This document shows, in pieces, positions 14,311 through 23,079 of a stretch of 64,000 nt of DNA. This stretch comes from Dehalogenimonas formicexedens. Its GTDB lineage: Bacteria; Chloroflexota; Dehalococcoidia; Dehalococcoidales; Dehalococcoidaceae. The stretch is from the NCBI RefSeq assembly GCF_001953175.1, contig NZ_CP018258.1, positions 1,764,210-1,828,209 of the forward strand, read 5' to 3'. Under the pieces are notes generated by a model. It did no database searches and was not told where the DNA came from. It was given only the letters and a program-made list of their open reading frames with translations. The position numbers and the translations under genes were made by a program. How positions within the stretch are numbered: position 1 is the stretch's first letter; every line of letters starts with the position of its first letter.

Positions 14311-16857
14311 TTGAACGCTTGGGCATTAATCCCCCTGGCCGCCAGCCTCATCTATCTTGTCCTGATCCTGCTCGTGATTCAGGACACCCAGCGTAAAGCA
14401 AACCGCTTTTTCGCCTATTTTCTCGGTGTCGCCGCTTTCTGGAGTTTCAGTTCATTCATGCTGGTGTTCAACCCGAGCGCCAGCCCCCAGCACCTTCAAC
14501 TCTGGAACGAACTGGTAGTTACCGCCATCGCGTGGGTGAGCATCGCGTATTACCATTTCGTCAGAGTTTATAACGACAAAGCCGGCGGCGTATGGACATA
14601 CCTGGGTTATGCCTTCACCTTGTTTATCCTGATCATGGCTCTTTCGGGGAATGTTGTCACCAACGTCTCCTTGGTAAACGGGTATTTATTCCATGATATA
14701 CGACCTTGGGACCTTTTTATCGGCGCTTTCATCGCACCTTTTGTTGTTGCCGGATTAATTATGTTGATCAGCCGGTACCGGCATTCGACAGACCCGTTCG
14801 ATCGCAACCGTTCGATCTACCTGATCATTGGTTCAGGGGCTCTAATTCTCCTTAGTTATGTCACCCCCTTTACACCGGCATTGGCCGGGTTAACAACCGA
14901 TCATATCGGCAATATCATCAATGCCGCCCTGGTGACCTACGCTATCTCCCGGTTCCATCTCTTCGACATTAAACTGGTTGCCAGGCGCGGTTTGACGTTG
15001 CTTGGTTTGACGGCTGCCATCGCAGTAACGTACGGTGGTCTGAGCTTCATCCTGATCAAGCTTGGCGTTCCCAGTACAACCGTGGTGATCACCGCCGGTT
15101 TGATCGTGACTGCGGCGGCTCTGTCCGGCCGGTCGCTAGCCCATTTTATCAGCGTTTCAGTCGACCGCCTGTTCTATCAGGACACCTACCGTTACCGCCA
15201 GGACCTGCTGGATTTTTCGCGCAAGATGAGCCATATCCTCAACCTCGACGACCTGTCACACGCCTTACTCCCGGCTCTCACCAAAGCTCTCGGGGTGACC
15301 CACTCGGCGCTGCTGTTTCAGGACAACGCCGCCGCCGATTTCCTGGTCCAATATACCTACCCCGATAACCACGAGCTCAAAGGCAGCCTGCGCCTGCCGG
15401 TGGACAACCCCATCATCGAATGGATGGACCGGGAAGGAAAGCCGTTAACCCCCGCCCAGGTAGAATCTCTGCCTGAGTTCAAAGGGCTGTGGCAGATGGA
15501 AAAAGAGCAGCTTACGACCGCCAACCTGGCCATGCTCCAACCCATAAAAAGCCGTGAAAAACTCATCGGGCTCATCGCCGTCGGACCTAAACGCCGCGGG
15601 GGAGTATACACCACCGAAGACCTCGATCTGATCGACCGGATATCTTCTCAAGCGGGAGTGATCATCGAAAACGCCCAACTCTATATCCAGGCCACCATCC
15701 GTGCCAACACCGATGAGTTGACCGGACTATATAATCACCGCCATTTCCACGAGCGAATCGAGCAGGAGATCGGCCGAGGCAGCCGTTTTGGGATTACCTT
15801 CTCGTTGATCATCCTAGATCTCGACCTTTTCAAGGTCTATAACGACATTTACGGCCACCTGGCGGGCGATCAACTGCTGCGCAAGGTGGGAAAGCTCATC
15901 CAGTCTTCAGTGAGAACCATCGACCTGGCTTTCCGTTACGGCGGCGAAGAATTTGCCGTCCTTCTGCCGGAAACACGGATGGAGGATGCTCTTCGGGTCG
16001 CTGAACGCCTGCGGAAAGCCATAGAATCAAAATCGTCCTTCCGCGAGATGCCGGTAACCGCTTCACTGGGCATCGCCAACTGGCCTACCGACGGGGTAAT
16101 GAAAGAAGAGATCATCCACCGGGCAGACACGGCGTTATACCGGGCTAAACAGACCGGCCGGAACCGTACCTGCGTCGCTTCGGACGGGCTAAAGCTGGTA
16201 AGCAACCCGAAAGAAGCTCCGGAAACGGAATCCCAGCCGAAGCCCCTTTCCATCATCTACGCCCTGGCCGCCACGGTAGACGCGAAAGACCACTACACTT
16301 ACGGACACTCGAGAAAGGTTAGCGAATACGCCGTATCCCTTGCCGAGGCGTTGAAGCTTCCTGAAGACACCGTGCATACCATCCGCGCCGCCGGCTTACT
16401 GCACGATATCGGCAAGATAGGTGTGCCCGATTCGATCCTGACAAAACCCGGAGCCCTGGAACAGAAAGAGTGGGAGCCTATCCGTACCCATCCTGAACTC
16501 GGCGTGGAGATCCTGAAACACGTCGTGGACCTTTCCAAATGCTTGCCCGCCATCATGCACCATCACGAGAACTGGGACGGCACCGGGTACCCGCAACGGC
16601 TCAAAGGCGAGGCGATCCCGCTGGAAGCGCGCATCCTTTCCGTTGCCGACGCCTACGATGCCATTACTTCACCGCGGCCGTATCGCACCCAGCTGGCTCT
16701 CAAGGACGCGCTGGGCGAACTCAGGCGCTGTGCCGGAACCCAGTTCGATCCGGACCTGGTACCGGTATTCTGCGAACTGATGGAGCAAGGGGCTAAATCC
16801 GGTCCGGTCGCCCTGGACAGGCGCACCGAACCGCAGATTCCTCAGACTGAGGACTAG
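14311..16857 (+). CDS. Membrane GAF-GGDEF-HD-GYP c-di-GMP enzyme
   Basis: An 848-residue protein that combines synthesis and degradation of cyclic di-GMP. Residues 1-230 form a seven-helix membrane sensor of the histidine-kinase N-terminal 7TM type; 300-465 is a GAF domain; 470-630 a diguanylate cyclase with GGEEF (544-548) and an upstream RxxD inhibition site (RTID, 535-538); 650-830 an HD-GYP phosphodiesterase with HD at 698-699 (LLHDIGKIG) and GYP at 759-761 (HHENWDGTGYP). Both catalytic motifs look intact. It starts with TTG after GGGGATGG. Net activity cannot be predicted. Adjacent PilT suggests control of pili, which is inference. Confidence 0.9.
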   Translation: MNAWALIPLAASLIYLVLILLVIQDTQRKANRFFAYFLGVAAFWSFSSFMLVFNPSASPQHLQLWNELVVTAIAWVSIAYYHFVRVYNDKAGGVWTYLGYAFTLFILIMALSGNVVTNVSLVNGYLFHDIRPWDLFIGAFIAPFVVAGLIMLISRYRHSTDPFDRNRSIYLIIGSGALILLSYVTPFTPALAGLTTDHIGNIINAALVTYAISRFHLFDIKLVARRGLTLLGLTAAIAVTYGGLSFILIKLGVPSTTVVITAGLIVTAAALSGRSLAHFISVSVDRLFYQDTYRYRQDLLDFSRKMSHILNLDDLSHALLPALTKALGVTHSALLFQDNAAADFLVQYTYPDNHELKGSLRLPVDNPIIEWMDREGKPLTPAQVESLPEFKGLWQMEKEQLTTANLAMLQPIKSREKLIGLIAVGPKRRGGVYTTEDLDLIDRISSQAGVIIENAQLYIQATIRANTDELTGLYNHRHFHERIEQEIGRGSRFGITFSLIILDLDLFKVYNDIYGHLAGDQLLRKVGKLIQSSVRTIDLAFRYGGEEFAVLLPETRMEDALRVAERLRKAIESKSSFREMPVTASLGIANWPTDGVMKEEIIHRADTALYRAKQTGRNRTCVASDGLKLVSNPKEAPETESQPKPLSIIYALAATVDAKDHYTYGHSRKVSEYAVSLAEALKLPEDTVHTIRAAGLLHDIGKIGVPDSILTKPGALEQKEWEPIRTHPELGVEILKHVVDLSKCLPAIMHHHENWDGTGYPQRLKGEAIPLEARILSVADAYDAITSPRPYRTQLALKDALGELRRCAGTQFDPDLVPVFCELMEQGAKSGPVALDRRTEPQIPQTED

Positions 16858-16922
16858 TCGGTAAACCCGGCCAGATAGGACGGATCCCGACAGGTGCGCT
16901 TGGGGGCAGGATTAAACCGTTA

Positions 16923-17786
16923 TCAGGCTTGGGGAGGCCTTCCGGTGATAAATGACAGACTGAAATCGATCGCCCTGGCGGAATGGGTGATCGCCCCGAT
17001 AGAGATCACGTCCACGCCGGTTTCAGCCACCGCCCTGACATTTTCGAGGGTGATACCCCCCGAGGCTTCCAGGCTGATGGAGGCAGGCACCATCTTCACC
17101 GCCTTTTTCATATCGTCGATGGCCATGTTGTCCAGCATGATGATGTCCGGTTTGCCCAGAATTGCCTGTTGAAGCTGCTCCAGGTTCTGGACCTCGATCT
17201 CAACCTTCATCCCTTTGGCGCCGGCCCGGGCCTTGGCAATGGCATCGGGTATGCTCACCCCTCTTGCGGCAAGGGCCACCAGGTGATTGTCTTTGATGAT
17301 GATGCCGGAAGCCAGGTCCGGCCGGTGGTTCTGGCCACCGGCGGCATAAACGGCGTACTTTTCGAGGAGCCTCAAGCCCGGCAGCGTTTTGCGGGTATCG
17401 CTGATTTTAACATCCAGACCCTTGACCTTTTCTACGAATTGCGAAGTCGCCGTGGCGACGCCGGATAAATGCGAAAGGAAATTCAAGGCCACCCTTTCGG
17501 TTTTCAAGATGCTGGCCACCCGGCCGGTCACCAGCAGCACCGGTTCCCCGGCCTTGGCTTTTTGTCCATCGGGAATATTTACCTTGATCTGGAGAGTCTG
17601 ATCAACCTTCATAAAGGCGATCCGGGCAATCTCCCCGCCGCAGACTACCGCGGGTTCTTTGGCAATGATGCCCGCCGTACCGCCCATGTTCTGGGGGATA
17701 ACCAGTTCAGTGGTGCGGTCACCCCGGCCTAGATCCTCGGCCAAGGCCACGTCAATGATCTGTTCTATCTGAGCCTGGGTTGCCAT
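16923..17786 (-). CDS. nadC: Nicotinate-nucleotide pyrophosphorylase (quinolinate phosphoribosyltransferase)
   Basis: A 287-residue NadC that makes nicotinate mononucleotide from quinolinate and PRPP, the third step of de novo NAD synthesis. Motifs: ALAEDLGRGDRTTE near the start, ERVALNFLSHLSGVAT, the KISDTRKTLPGLRLLEKYAVYAAGGQNHR quinolinate-binding segment, IKDNHL, and DIIMLDNM. The ATG at 17786 has GAGGAA upstream. It lies nine bases downstream of nadB on the same strand. nadA is not in this window. Confidence 0.95.
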   Translation of the reverse strand: MATQAQIEQIIDVALAEDLGRGDRTTELVIPQNMGGTAGIIAKEPAVVCGGEIARIAFMKVDQTLQIKVNIPDGQKAKAGEPVLLVTGRVASILKTERVALNFLSHLSGVATATSQFVEKVKGLDVKISDTRKTLPGLRLLEKYAVYAAGGQNHRPDLASGIIIKDNHLVALAARGVSIPDAIAKARAGAKGMKVEIEVQNLEQLQQAILGKPDIIMLDNMAIDDMKKAVKMVPASISLEASGGITLENVRAVAETGVDVISIGAITHSARAIDFSLSFITGRPPQA

Positions 17787-17795
17787 CTGTTCCTC

Positions 17796-19331
17796 CTAAT
17801 TCCCGCTGTTGATAACTATATGGCGCCGCCACTTATCCGAAGTCCAGGGAAAGTCGGCGCGGAAATGGGCGCCCCGGCTTTCCTCGCGGTACAACGCGGC
17901 CTCGGTCACCAGTCTCCCGCAAGTGACCAGGTGACGAATTTCGTAATCTTCCCGTGAAACCGGCCCGGGCGCTGATGCCTGCCAGTTCGCAAGTAATGCC
18001 GCGGTCTCGGCCAGGCTTGCTCCGTCACGGATGATCCCGGCATGCCGCCACATGGTCTCCTGGATGCCTTGTTTCCCGGGTAAAGATACTACCGTACCGG
18101 ACTTGGCTTCGGCAAGCTTCCGCCGCTGGGCGGGCGCCATGGTCAGGGATTCTCCACCGCCAACCGAATTTTCGATAATTCGATGGGAAAACACAAGCAC
18201 CTCGAGCAAAGAATTTGATGCCAGGCGGTTGGCGCCGTGGACTCCGGTGCAGGAGACCTCCCCGGCGGCGTAAAGCCCGGCAACTGAACTGGCGCCCCAG
18301 GCATTGACCCGGACGCCGCCGATCATATAGTGGGCGGCGGGCGCCACCGGAATCAGGTCCCGGGTAATATCCAGCCCCTGCTCCAGGCAGTAGTGATAGA
18401 TCTGGGGAAAACGCGCCAATACGTGAGTCGGCGCCAAATGGGTGACATCCAGGTAGACATGATCGGCGCTTGTCTTGGTCATCTCCGAAACGATAGCCCG
18501 GCTGACCACATCCCTGGGGGCAAGTTCGCCCCTGGCGGCGTAGTCCGTCATGAAGCGCCTGCCTTCCTGGTTACGCAGGATGCCGCCTTCTCCCCTGACC
18601 GACTCCGAAATCAGGAAAACCGGGACTCCGGGAAGCTTAAGCGCGGTGGGATGAAACTGGAAAAACTCCATATCCATAATGTCCGCCCCGGCTTCATAGG
18701 CCAGGGCTACGCCGTCGCCGGTGGCAACGGTTGGGTTCGTGGTCAGGCTGAATAACTGGCCGGCGCCGCCGCTGGCAAGGATTAGGTGGCGGCATAGCAA
18801 CGTCTCACGCTGGCCGGTAAGGACATTCAAGGTCTCCAGCCCCGCGGTTTTACCGCCGTCAACGATGATCCTGGTCGCCAGGCAGTGTTCAAGTACAGGG
18901 ATATCCGCCGCCCGTACCCGGGCGGAGAGAGTTTCTTCGATGTACCGGCCGGTGGCGTCGCCGCCGGCGTGGAGAATCCTGGGCACCGAATGCGCCGCTT
19001 CCAGGGTCAACGCGACCTCGCCCTCGATGGTGTCAAACGGGACACCGAGTTCGATCAGGTCTTTTATCCGGGGCGCCGCTTCGGAGGCGAGGATCCGGAC
19101 CATAATCTCATCGGACAGGCCGGCGCCGGCGGACATGGTGTCCTTGAAATGGAGCTCGGGCGAGTCTCCCGCCCCCACCGCCGCGGCGATGCCGCCCTGG
19201 GCGAAGCGGGTGTTGCATTCTTCGATGCTGCCCTTGGTGACGATGAGGACCGAGCCGTATTTCCGGGCCAGGAGGGCGCTGTACAACCCGGCGATGCCAG
19301 AACCGACGATGATGTAATCGTAAGACGCCAA
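17796..19331 (-). CDS. nadB: L-aspartate oxidase
   Basis: A flavoprotein of about 511 residues that oxidises L-aspartate to iminoaspartate in de novo NAD synthesis. FAD-binding YIIVGSGIAGLYSALLA at the N-terminus, RFAQGGIAAAVG, and a C-terminal succinate-dehydrogenase-like domain with SREDYEIRHLVTCGRLVTEAAL are visible; EVSCTGVHGANRLASNSLLE closes the FAD domain. I place the start at a TTG (19331) preceded closely by GGAGG; a longer GTG start at 19385 would add an unrelated leader. It belongs to a miaB-yajC-nadB-nadC cluster. In anaerobes fumarate is the usual electron acceptor for this enzyme. Confidence 0.92.
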   Translation of the reverse strand: MASYDYIIVGSGIAGLYSALLARKYGSVLIVTKGSIEECNTRFAQGGIAAAVGAGDSPELHFKDTMSAGAGLSDEIMVRILASEAAPRIKDLIELGVPFDTIEGEVALTLEAAHSVPRILHAGGDATGRYIEETLSARVRAADIPVLEHCLATRIIVDGGKTAGLETLNVLTGQRETLLCRHLILASGGAGQLFSLTTNPTVATGDGVALAYEAGADIMDMEFFQFHPTALKLPGVPVFLISESVRGEGGILRNQEGRRFMTDYAARGELAPRDVVSRAIVSEMTKTSADHVYLDVTHLAPTHVLARFPQIYHYCLEQGLDITRDLIPVAPAAHYMIGGVRVNAWGASSVAGLYAAGEVSCTGVHGANRLASNSLLEVLVFSHRIIENSVGGGESLTMAPAQRRKLAEAKSGTVVSLPGKQGIQETMWRHAGIIRDGASLAETAALLANWQASAPGPVSREDYEIRHLVTCGRLVTEAALYREESRGAHFRADFPWTSDKWRRHIVINSGN

Positions 19332-19394
19332 TCGGCCTCCGAAGAATGTGCCCGGCGAGAGCAGGCTATCCCGCCCCTCGACCACGGAAGTTGC

Positions 19395-19679
19395 CTAGGG
19401 TTGAACCGAGACTTCTTCTTCCTGCTTCATCGCCACGCCGCCGCGGACCAGACGAAGCATGGCGCCGGACTCGGTCTTGATGACGACGCTCTTTTCATCG
19501 ATGGCTTCGATAACCCCGAAGATGCCGCCGATGGTAATGATCTTATCGCCGCGCTTGAGGTCAGCCAGCATCGCCTGCTGGGACTTGGCCCGCTTCTGTT
19601 GCGGCCGGATGATCAGGAAATAGAACATGACGAACATGAGGACCATAAAACCGACGAGGGTTACCGTGTCGCTGGTCAT
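19395..19679 (-). CDS. yajC: Preprotein translocase subunit YajC
   Basis: A 94-residue protein with one N-terminal membrane helix (about 5-25), the YFLIIRPQQKRAKSQQ signature directly after it, and a small cytoplasmic domain (LKRGDKIITIGGIFGVIEAIDEKSVVIKT). YajC joins SecDF as a helper of the Sec translocase. Its start overlaps the miaB stop by four bases, and AAGGAG lies just upstream. SecD and SecF are not in this window. Confidence 0.95.
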   Translation of the reverse strand: MTSDTVTLVGFMVLMFVMFYFLIIRPQQKRAKSQQAMLADLKRGDKIITIGGIFGVIEAIDEKSVVIKTESGAMLRLVRGGVAMKQEEEVSVQP

Positions 19680-20956
19680 TTATTCTCCTTTAATGTTTCA
19701 ACCGGGTCTCCCTGGAGCGACCAGGGCCCCGATTTTGTTATTTTAACCGGTACCAATCGGCCTTTGAGATCGGAATTGGACACCTGGTCACGTTTGCCCT
19801 TAAAGAATACAAGTTTACCACTTCGTTCCCGGCCTCGCCACTTGTCCCTGCCCTCCCCTTCCACCAGGACTTCGACTACCGAGCCTACCAGCCCCGAATT
19901 TATTTCTGTCGCCAGTTTTGTTTGGAGCGCTTCGAGATCCGCTAACCGTCCCGCTTTCTCCTCCCTGCTCACATCGTCAGGGAATTTCTCCGCTGCTTCG
20001 GTGCCGGGGCGGGGTGAATAAGCCGCCAGGTGGACGGCATCGAACCGGATGTCTTCGATCAGGCGGCGGGTGTTAGCGAACTGTTCGGCAGTCTCGCCGG
20101 GGAAGCCGACGATGATATCGGTGGTCAGGGAAATGCCGGGGACTTTGTTTCTTATCGATTCAACAAGCGTCCGATAGTCCGAAATCCTGTAACCCCGCCG
20201 CATCCTCGCCAGTATTTCATCGTCACCCGCTTGTGCCGGCAGATTGAGCGACGGGCAGACTTTGTCGAGGGTAGCCATAGCTTCGATAAGCCGGGGGCTC
20301 ATATCCTTGGGATGGTTGGTCAGAAAACGAATACGTTTTAGCCCCTTGACCCCGTTCAGCGCTAGAAGCAAATCGGCAAGGTCCGCCGGTTGTGACAGAT
20401 CGTGTCCGTAGGCGTTCACATTCTGCCCCAGGAGCGTCACTTCGCGGGCGCCACGGTTTACTAATTCAGCCACCTCAGAAACTATGGCATCGAGGGGTCT
20501 CGACGTCTCCCTGCCGCGGCGGTAAGGCACGATACAATACGAACAAAAGTTGTCGCAGCCCTGAATGATCGGGACATTGACCGAAACTCCCGGCTTCTGG
20601 GGCAGGATGTCCGCGGGCAATCGGTCAAGGAAATCAGGCATCGCTCCGGCGGAAAAGAAGTAATCAACCATGGGGTACTGTTTTTTCATCAGTGCCAGGT
20701 CTTCTTCGACCATGCAGCCGGTGAGCGCGATTTTCATCGAGGGGTTTTGATTCTTGAGCCGCCGGAGCAGCGACAGCCTGTTGGTGATGCGATCCTCGGC
20801 TCCTTGCCGCACGGCGCAACTGACTAAAAGGACAAGATCGGCGGTCTCGGCGGAATCGACGGGGGAATAGCCCTTTTGACAGAGGATGCTTTCCAGGCGT
20901 TCTGACTCGGCCTGGTTCATTTGGCACCCGATAGTGAAAATAAAATAATTCGGCAT
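19676..20956 (-). CDS. miaB: tRNA-2-methylthio-N6-dimethylallyladenosine synthase
   Basis: A 426-residue radical-SAM methylthiotransferase that adds the 2-methylthio group to i6A37 of tRNAs. The N-terminal UPF0004 domain begins FTIGCQMNQAESERL with its cysteines (GCQMN, SCAVR, GCM), the radical SAM motif is GCDNFCSYCIVPYRRGRE (CxxxCxxC), and a C-terminal TRAM domain follows. The length suits MiaB. It is the first gene of the miaB-yajC-nadB-nadC run on the minus strand. A ribosome binding site is not obvious. Close paralogues (MtaB, RimO) were considered; NxxE/QAESER and the RRGRETSR region favour MiaB. Confidence 0.9.
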   Translation of the reverse strand: MPNYFIFTIGCQMNQAESERLESILCQKGYSPVDSAETADLVLLVSCAVRQGAEDRITNRLSLLRRLKNQNPSMKIALTGCMVEEDLALMKKQYPMVDYFFSAGAMPDFLDRLPADILPQKPGVSVNVPIIQGCDNFCSYCIVPYRRGRETSRPLDAIVSEVAELVNRGAREVTLLGQNVNAYGHDLSQPADLADLLLALNGVKGLKRIRFLTNHPKDMSPRLIEAMATLDKVCPSLNLPAQAGDDEILARMRRGYRISDYRTLVESIRNKVPGISLTTDIIVGFPGETAEQFANTRRLIEDIRFDAVHLAAYSPRPGTEAAEKFPDDVSREEKAGRLADLEALQTKLATEINSGLVGSVVEVLVEGEGRDKWRGRERSGKLVFFKGKRDQVSNSDLKGRLVPVKITKSGPWSLQGDPVETLKENK

Positions 20957-21546
20957 GTTATCTATTTGGAACTAGCAGGCGATAGGCCAAGGAGACTAAT
21001 AAAGAAATAATTATGTCAAGAAGTATAGCATAAAAGAGCCCCTGGTTGCAGCTTCGATACTCGGAATTGTGATTCGAATTCTGAAAATTGATATGTTTTT
21101 GGGTAACGAATCGGGTGCCTTCAGAAGGGGCAATAACTATTCAGGACGTTCATCGTATTTCGAAGTAGTAAACAAATTCGGTAACCCAATTCCGTAGATC
21201 CCTTCGAGAGAGCCAATCAGCCTTCGCCTGGGGGATGCCAAGCGTTTCATGCCGTTTCGGGAGGTTATTCCTAAAATAATTCCCAATGCGCCCGCACTTT
21301 CCACATCTTCATCACCAGAATTTCACGAATTTTCGTATATCTCTCGAGCGAAACAGGCAAAAATTCTAACAGTGATTAGTTCTTTGGGACGATGATATCG
21401 TATAAGACATGTGATATATATGATCTCAATGTCCTGCTTCCTATATAAATAAGGACATAATGGAGTCTGTACACCTGATCCAGTATAAAAGTTTCCTGTA
21501 GTACCTCAATAGGGGCTTAGAAAATAGTAATAGAAAGGATAAAAGA
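20957..21546. promoter_or_regulatory. AT-rich intergenic region upstream of rdhA1
   Basis: A 590-base gap with no credible coding frame, clearly richer in A and T than its left neighbour. It must hold the miaB promoter and the rdhA1 promoter. Close to rdhA1 it has an inverted repeat ATGTCCT (21429-21435)/AGGACAT (21452-21458) around CTATATAAATA, a plausible operator and -10 region. A GAAAGGAT ribosome binding site stands seven bases before the rdhA1 ATG. Confidence 0.55.
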
Positions 21547-22974
21547 ATGTTCTATCACTCTACTGTCTCCCGAAGGGATTTTATGAAAGGAATTGGCCTG
21601 ACTAGTGCCGGAATAGGAGTGGCCTCAGCAACAGCTCCCATATTCCATGACTTAGATGAATCGATGGATGGTTCGTCGAATTTCAAAAAGCCCTGGTGGG
21701 TTCGCGAAGTTGCCCAGCCGACCGCTGAAGTAGACTGGAACTCCATGACCTATTTCGATAGCCGACAGACCATGTTCAATAATGACGCCTTTATTAAAGT
21801 CATCGGTTTAGCCAAACTACAGGAAATTGCCAAGATCAATGAGGATAATACTAAAAAATGGATTCAGGAAAACAAACCCGGGGCTACATTACGCGATGTA
21901 GCCTTGAATAACGCCACTGGATTTGGGTTTGCTTATGGCCTAGAGGGCCACTTTGTTGCTCCGGAGATTGCTCCGTCTCCTGACCAACTTGGAGCAGCGC
22001 GCTGGGAAGGAACTCCAGAGGAAAATCTCAGGATGCTGCGGGTGGCTGCCCGGTTTTTTGGAGCAAAGGATATTGGAGTGTTTGAACTAGATCAGAACAC
22101 TCGGAAAACCGTTTACTCTTATGAATCTGATGGTAAGGCTTATACTTTCGAAAACGTCCCGACAGCTTATGAGACGGATACCAAGCGGGTCATACCAGAA
22201 AAAACCAAATATGTGGTGATGTTCACCATCCTGGAATCCGAGGAAATGCTCAAGCGAGCCCCTGATAATATCAATTCGGCTACTACCACCTTAGCCTACA
22301 ATCAAGGGGCGCTAACGGGTAACCGGCTGCAGCAATTTTTACGTGGCATCGGCTATCAAGGATTGGCCGAAATGATGTCGAACGCGATCGTCCAGGTGGC
22401 CGGTGGTAACGTCCTAAGTGGCTTAACGGAAATGGGCCGCATGGGAATAACTTCGTTAAATCCGGATTACGGGCCAATGATGCGAACTTATAAGATAATT
22501 ACCGATCTACCTCTGCAACCAACTAGCCCAATTGATGCGGGAATGTTCCGTTTTTGTAAAACTTGTATGCTTTGTGGTCATTCATGCCCTTCAAATGCAA
22601 TTAGCTTAGAGACAGAACCATCATACAAAACCCTGGGACCATGGAATAAACCAGGGATTAAAAACTATTACTACGATGGCGCAAAATGTTTAGTTTATTG
22701 GTTTGAAGGCGTGTTTGGGTGTGGAACTTGTCGGGCTGCCTGTCCGTTTGGGCAAAAAAGTAAAGCGTCAATCCATGATTGGATCGTTAAACCCGTGGCT
22801 GCCTATACCCCGGTTTTTAACAGTTTCTTCACGAATATGGACACGGCATTCGGTTACGAACCACGGGATCCCGATGGCTTTTCACCCAGAGAAAAGCTCC
22901 ATTCCTGGTGGGATATTGAAAACGCTCCCGTTTATGGAATAGACACCACTCGATATACTCTGAAACTCCAATAA
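21547..22974 (+). CDS. rdhA: Reductive dehalogenase catalytic subunit RdhA, copy 1
   Basis: A 475-residue corrinoid/iron-sulfur enzyme of organohalide respiration, removing halogen from organohalides at the outer membrane face. It starts with a Tat signal (SRRDFMKGIG, arginines 9-10). Two ferredoxin-type motifs are near the C-terminus: C337-x2-C340-x2-C343-x3-C347-P and C381-x10-C392-x2-C395-x3-C399-P. Length is usual for the family. Codon use is more AT-rich than in neighbouring genes, and no rdhB anchor or regulator adjoins. The substrate cannot be inferred. It is clearly related to copy 2 downstream. Confidence 0.95.
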   Translation: MFYHSTVSRRDFMKGIGLTSAGIGVASATAPIFHDLDESMDGSSNFKKPWWVREVAQPTAEVDWNSMTYFDSRQTMFNNDAFIKVIGLAKLQEIAKINEDNTKKWIQENKPGATLRDVALNNATGFGFAYGLEGHFVAPEIAPSPDQLGAARWEGTPEENLRMLRVAARFFGAKDIGVFELDQNTRKTVYSYESDGKAYTFENVPTAYETDTKRVIPEKTKYVVMFTILESEEMLKRAPDNINSATTTLAYNQGALTGNRLQQFLRGIGYQGLAEMMSNAIVQVAGGNVLSGLTEMGRMGITSLNPDYGPMMRTYKIITDLPLQPTSPIDAGMFRFCKTCMLCGHSCPSNAISLETEPSYKTLGPWNKPGIKNYYYDGAKCLVYWFEGVFGCGTCRAACPFGQKSKASIHDWIVKPVAAYTPVFNSFFTNMDTAFGYEPRDPDGFSPREKLHSWWDIENAPVYGIDTTRYTLKLQ

Positions 22975-23079
22975 ACACCCGAAGGAGGAAAAACTACGAG
23001 CTCAAAGACTAGATTTTAGCAGCCTTGTATACCGTTTCATGATCAAAGCGAGTCGAGATTAAAATTTTGAGGTGCATTA
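22975..23079. other. Spacer between the two rdhA genes, with an orphan ribosome binding site
   Basis: A 105-base spacer. AAGGAGG stands near 22983, but no start codon follows; the reading from an ACG would end after seven codons. No terminator or rdhB is visible. A GAGGTG at 23069-23074 serves copy 2. Confidence 0.5.
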
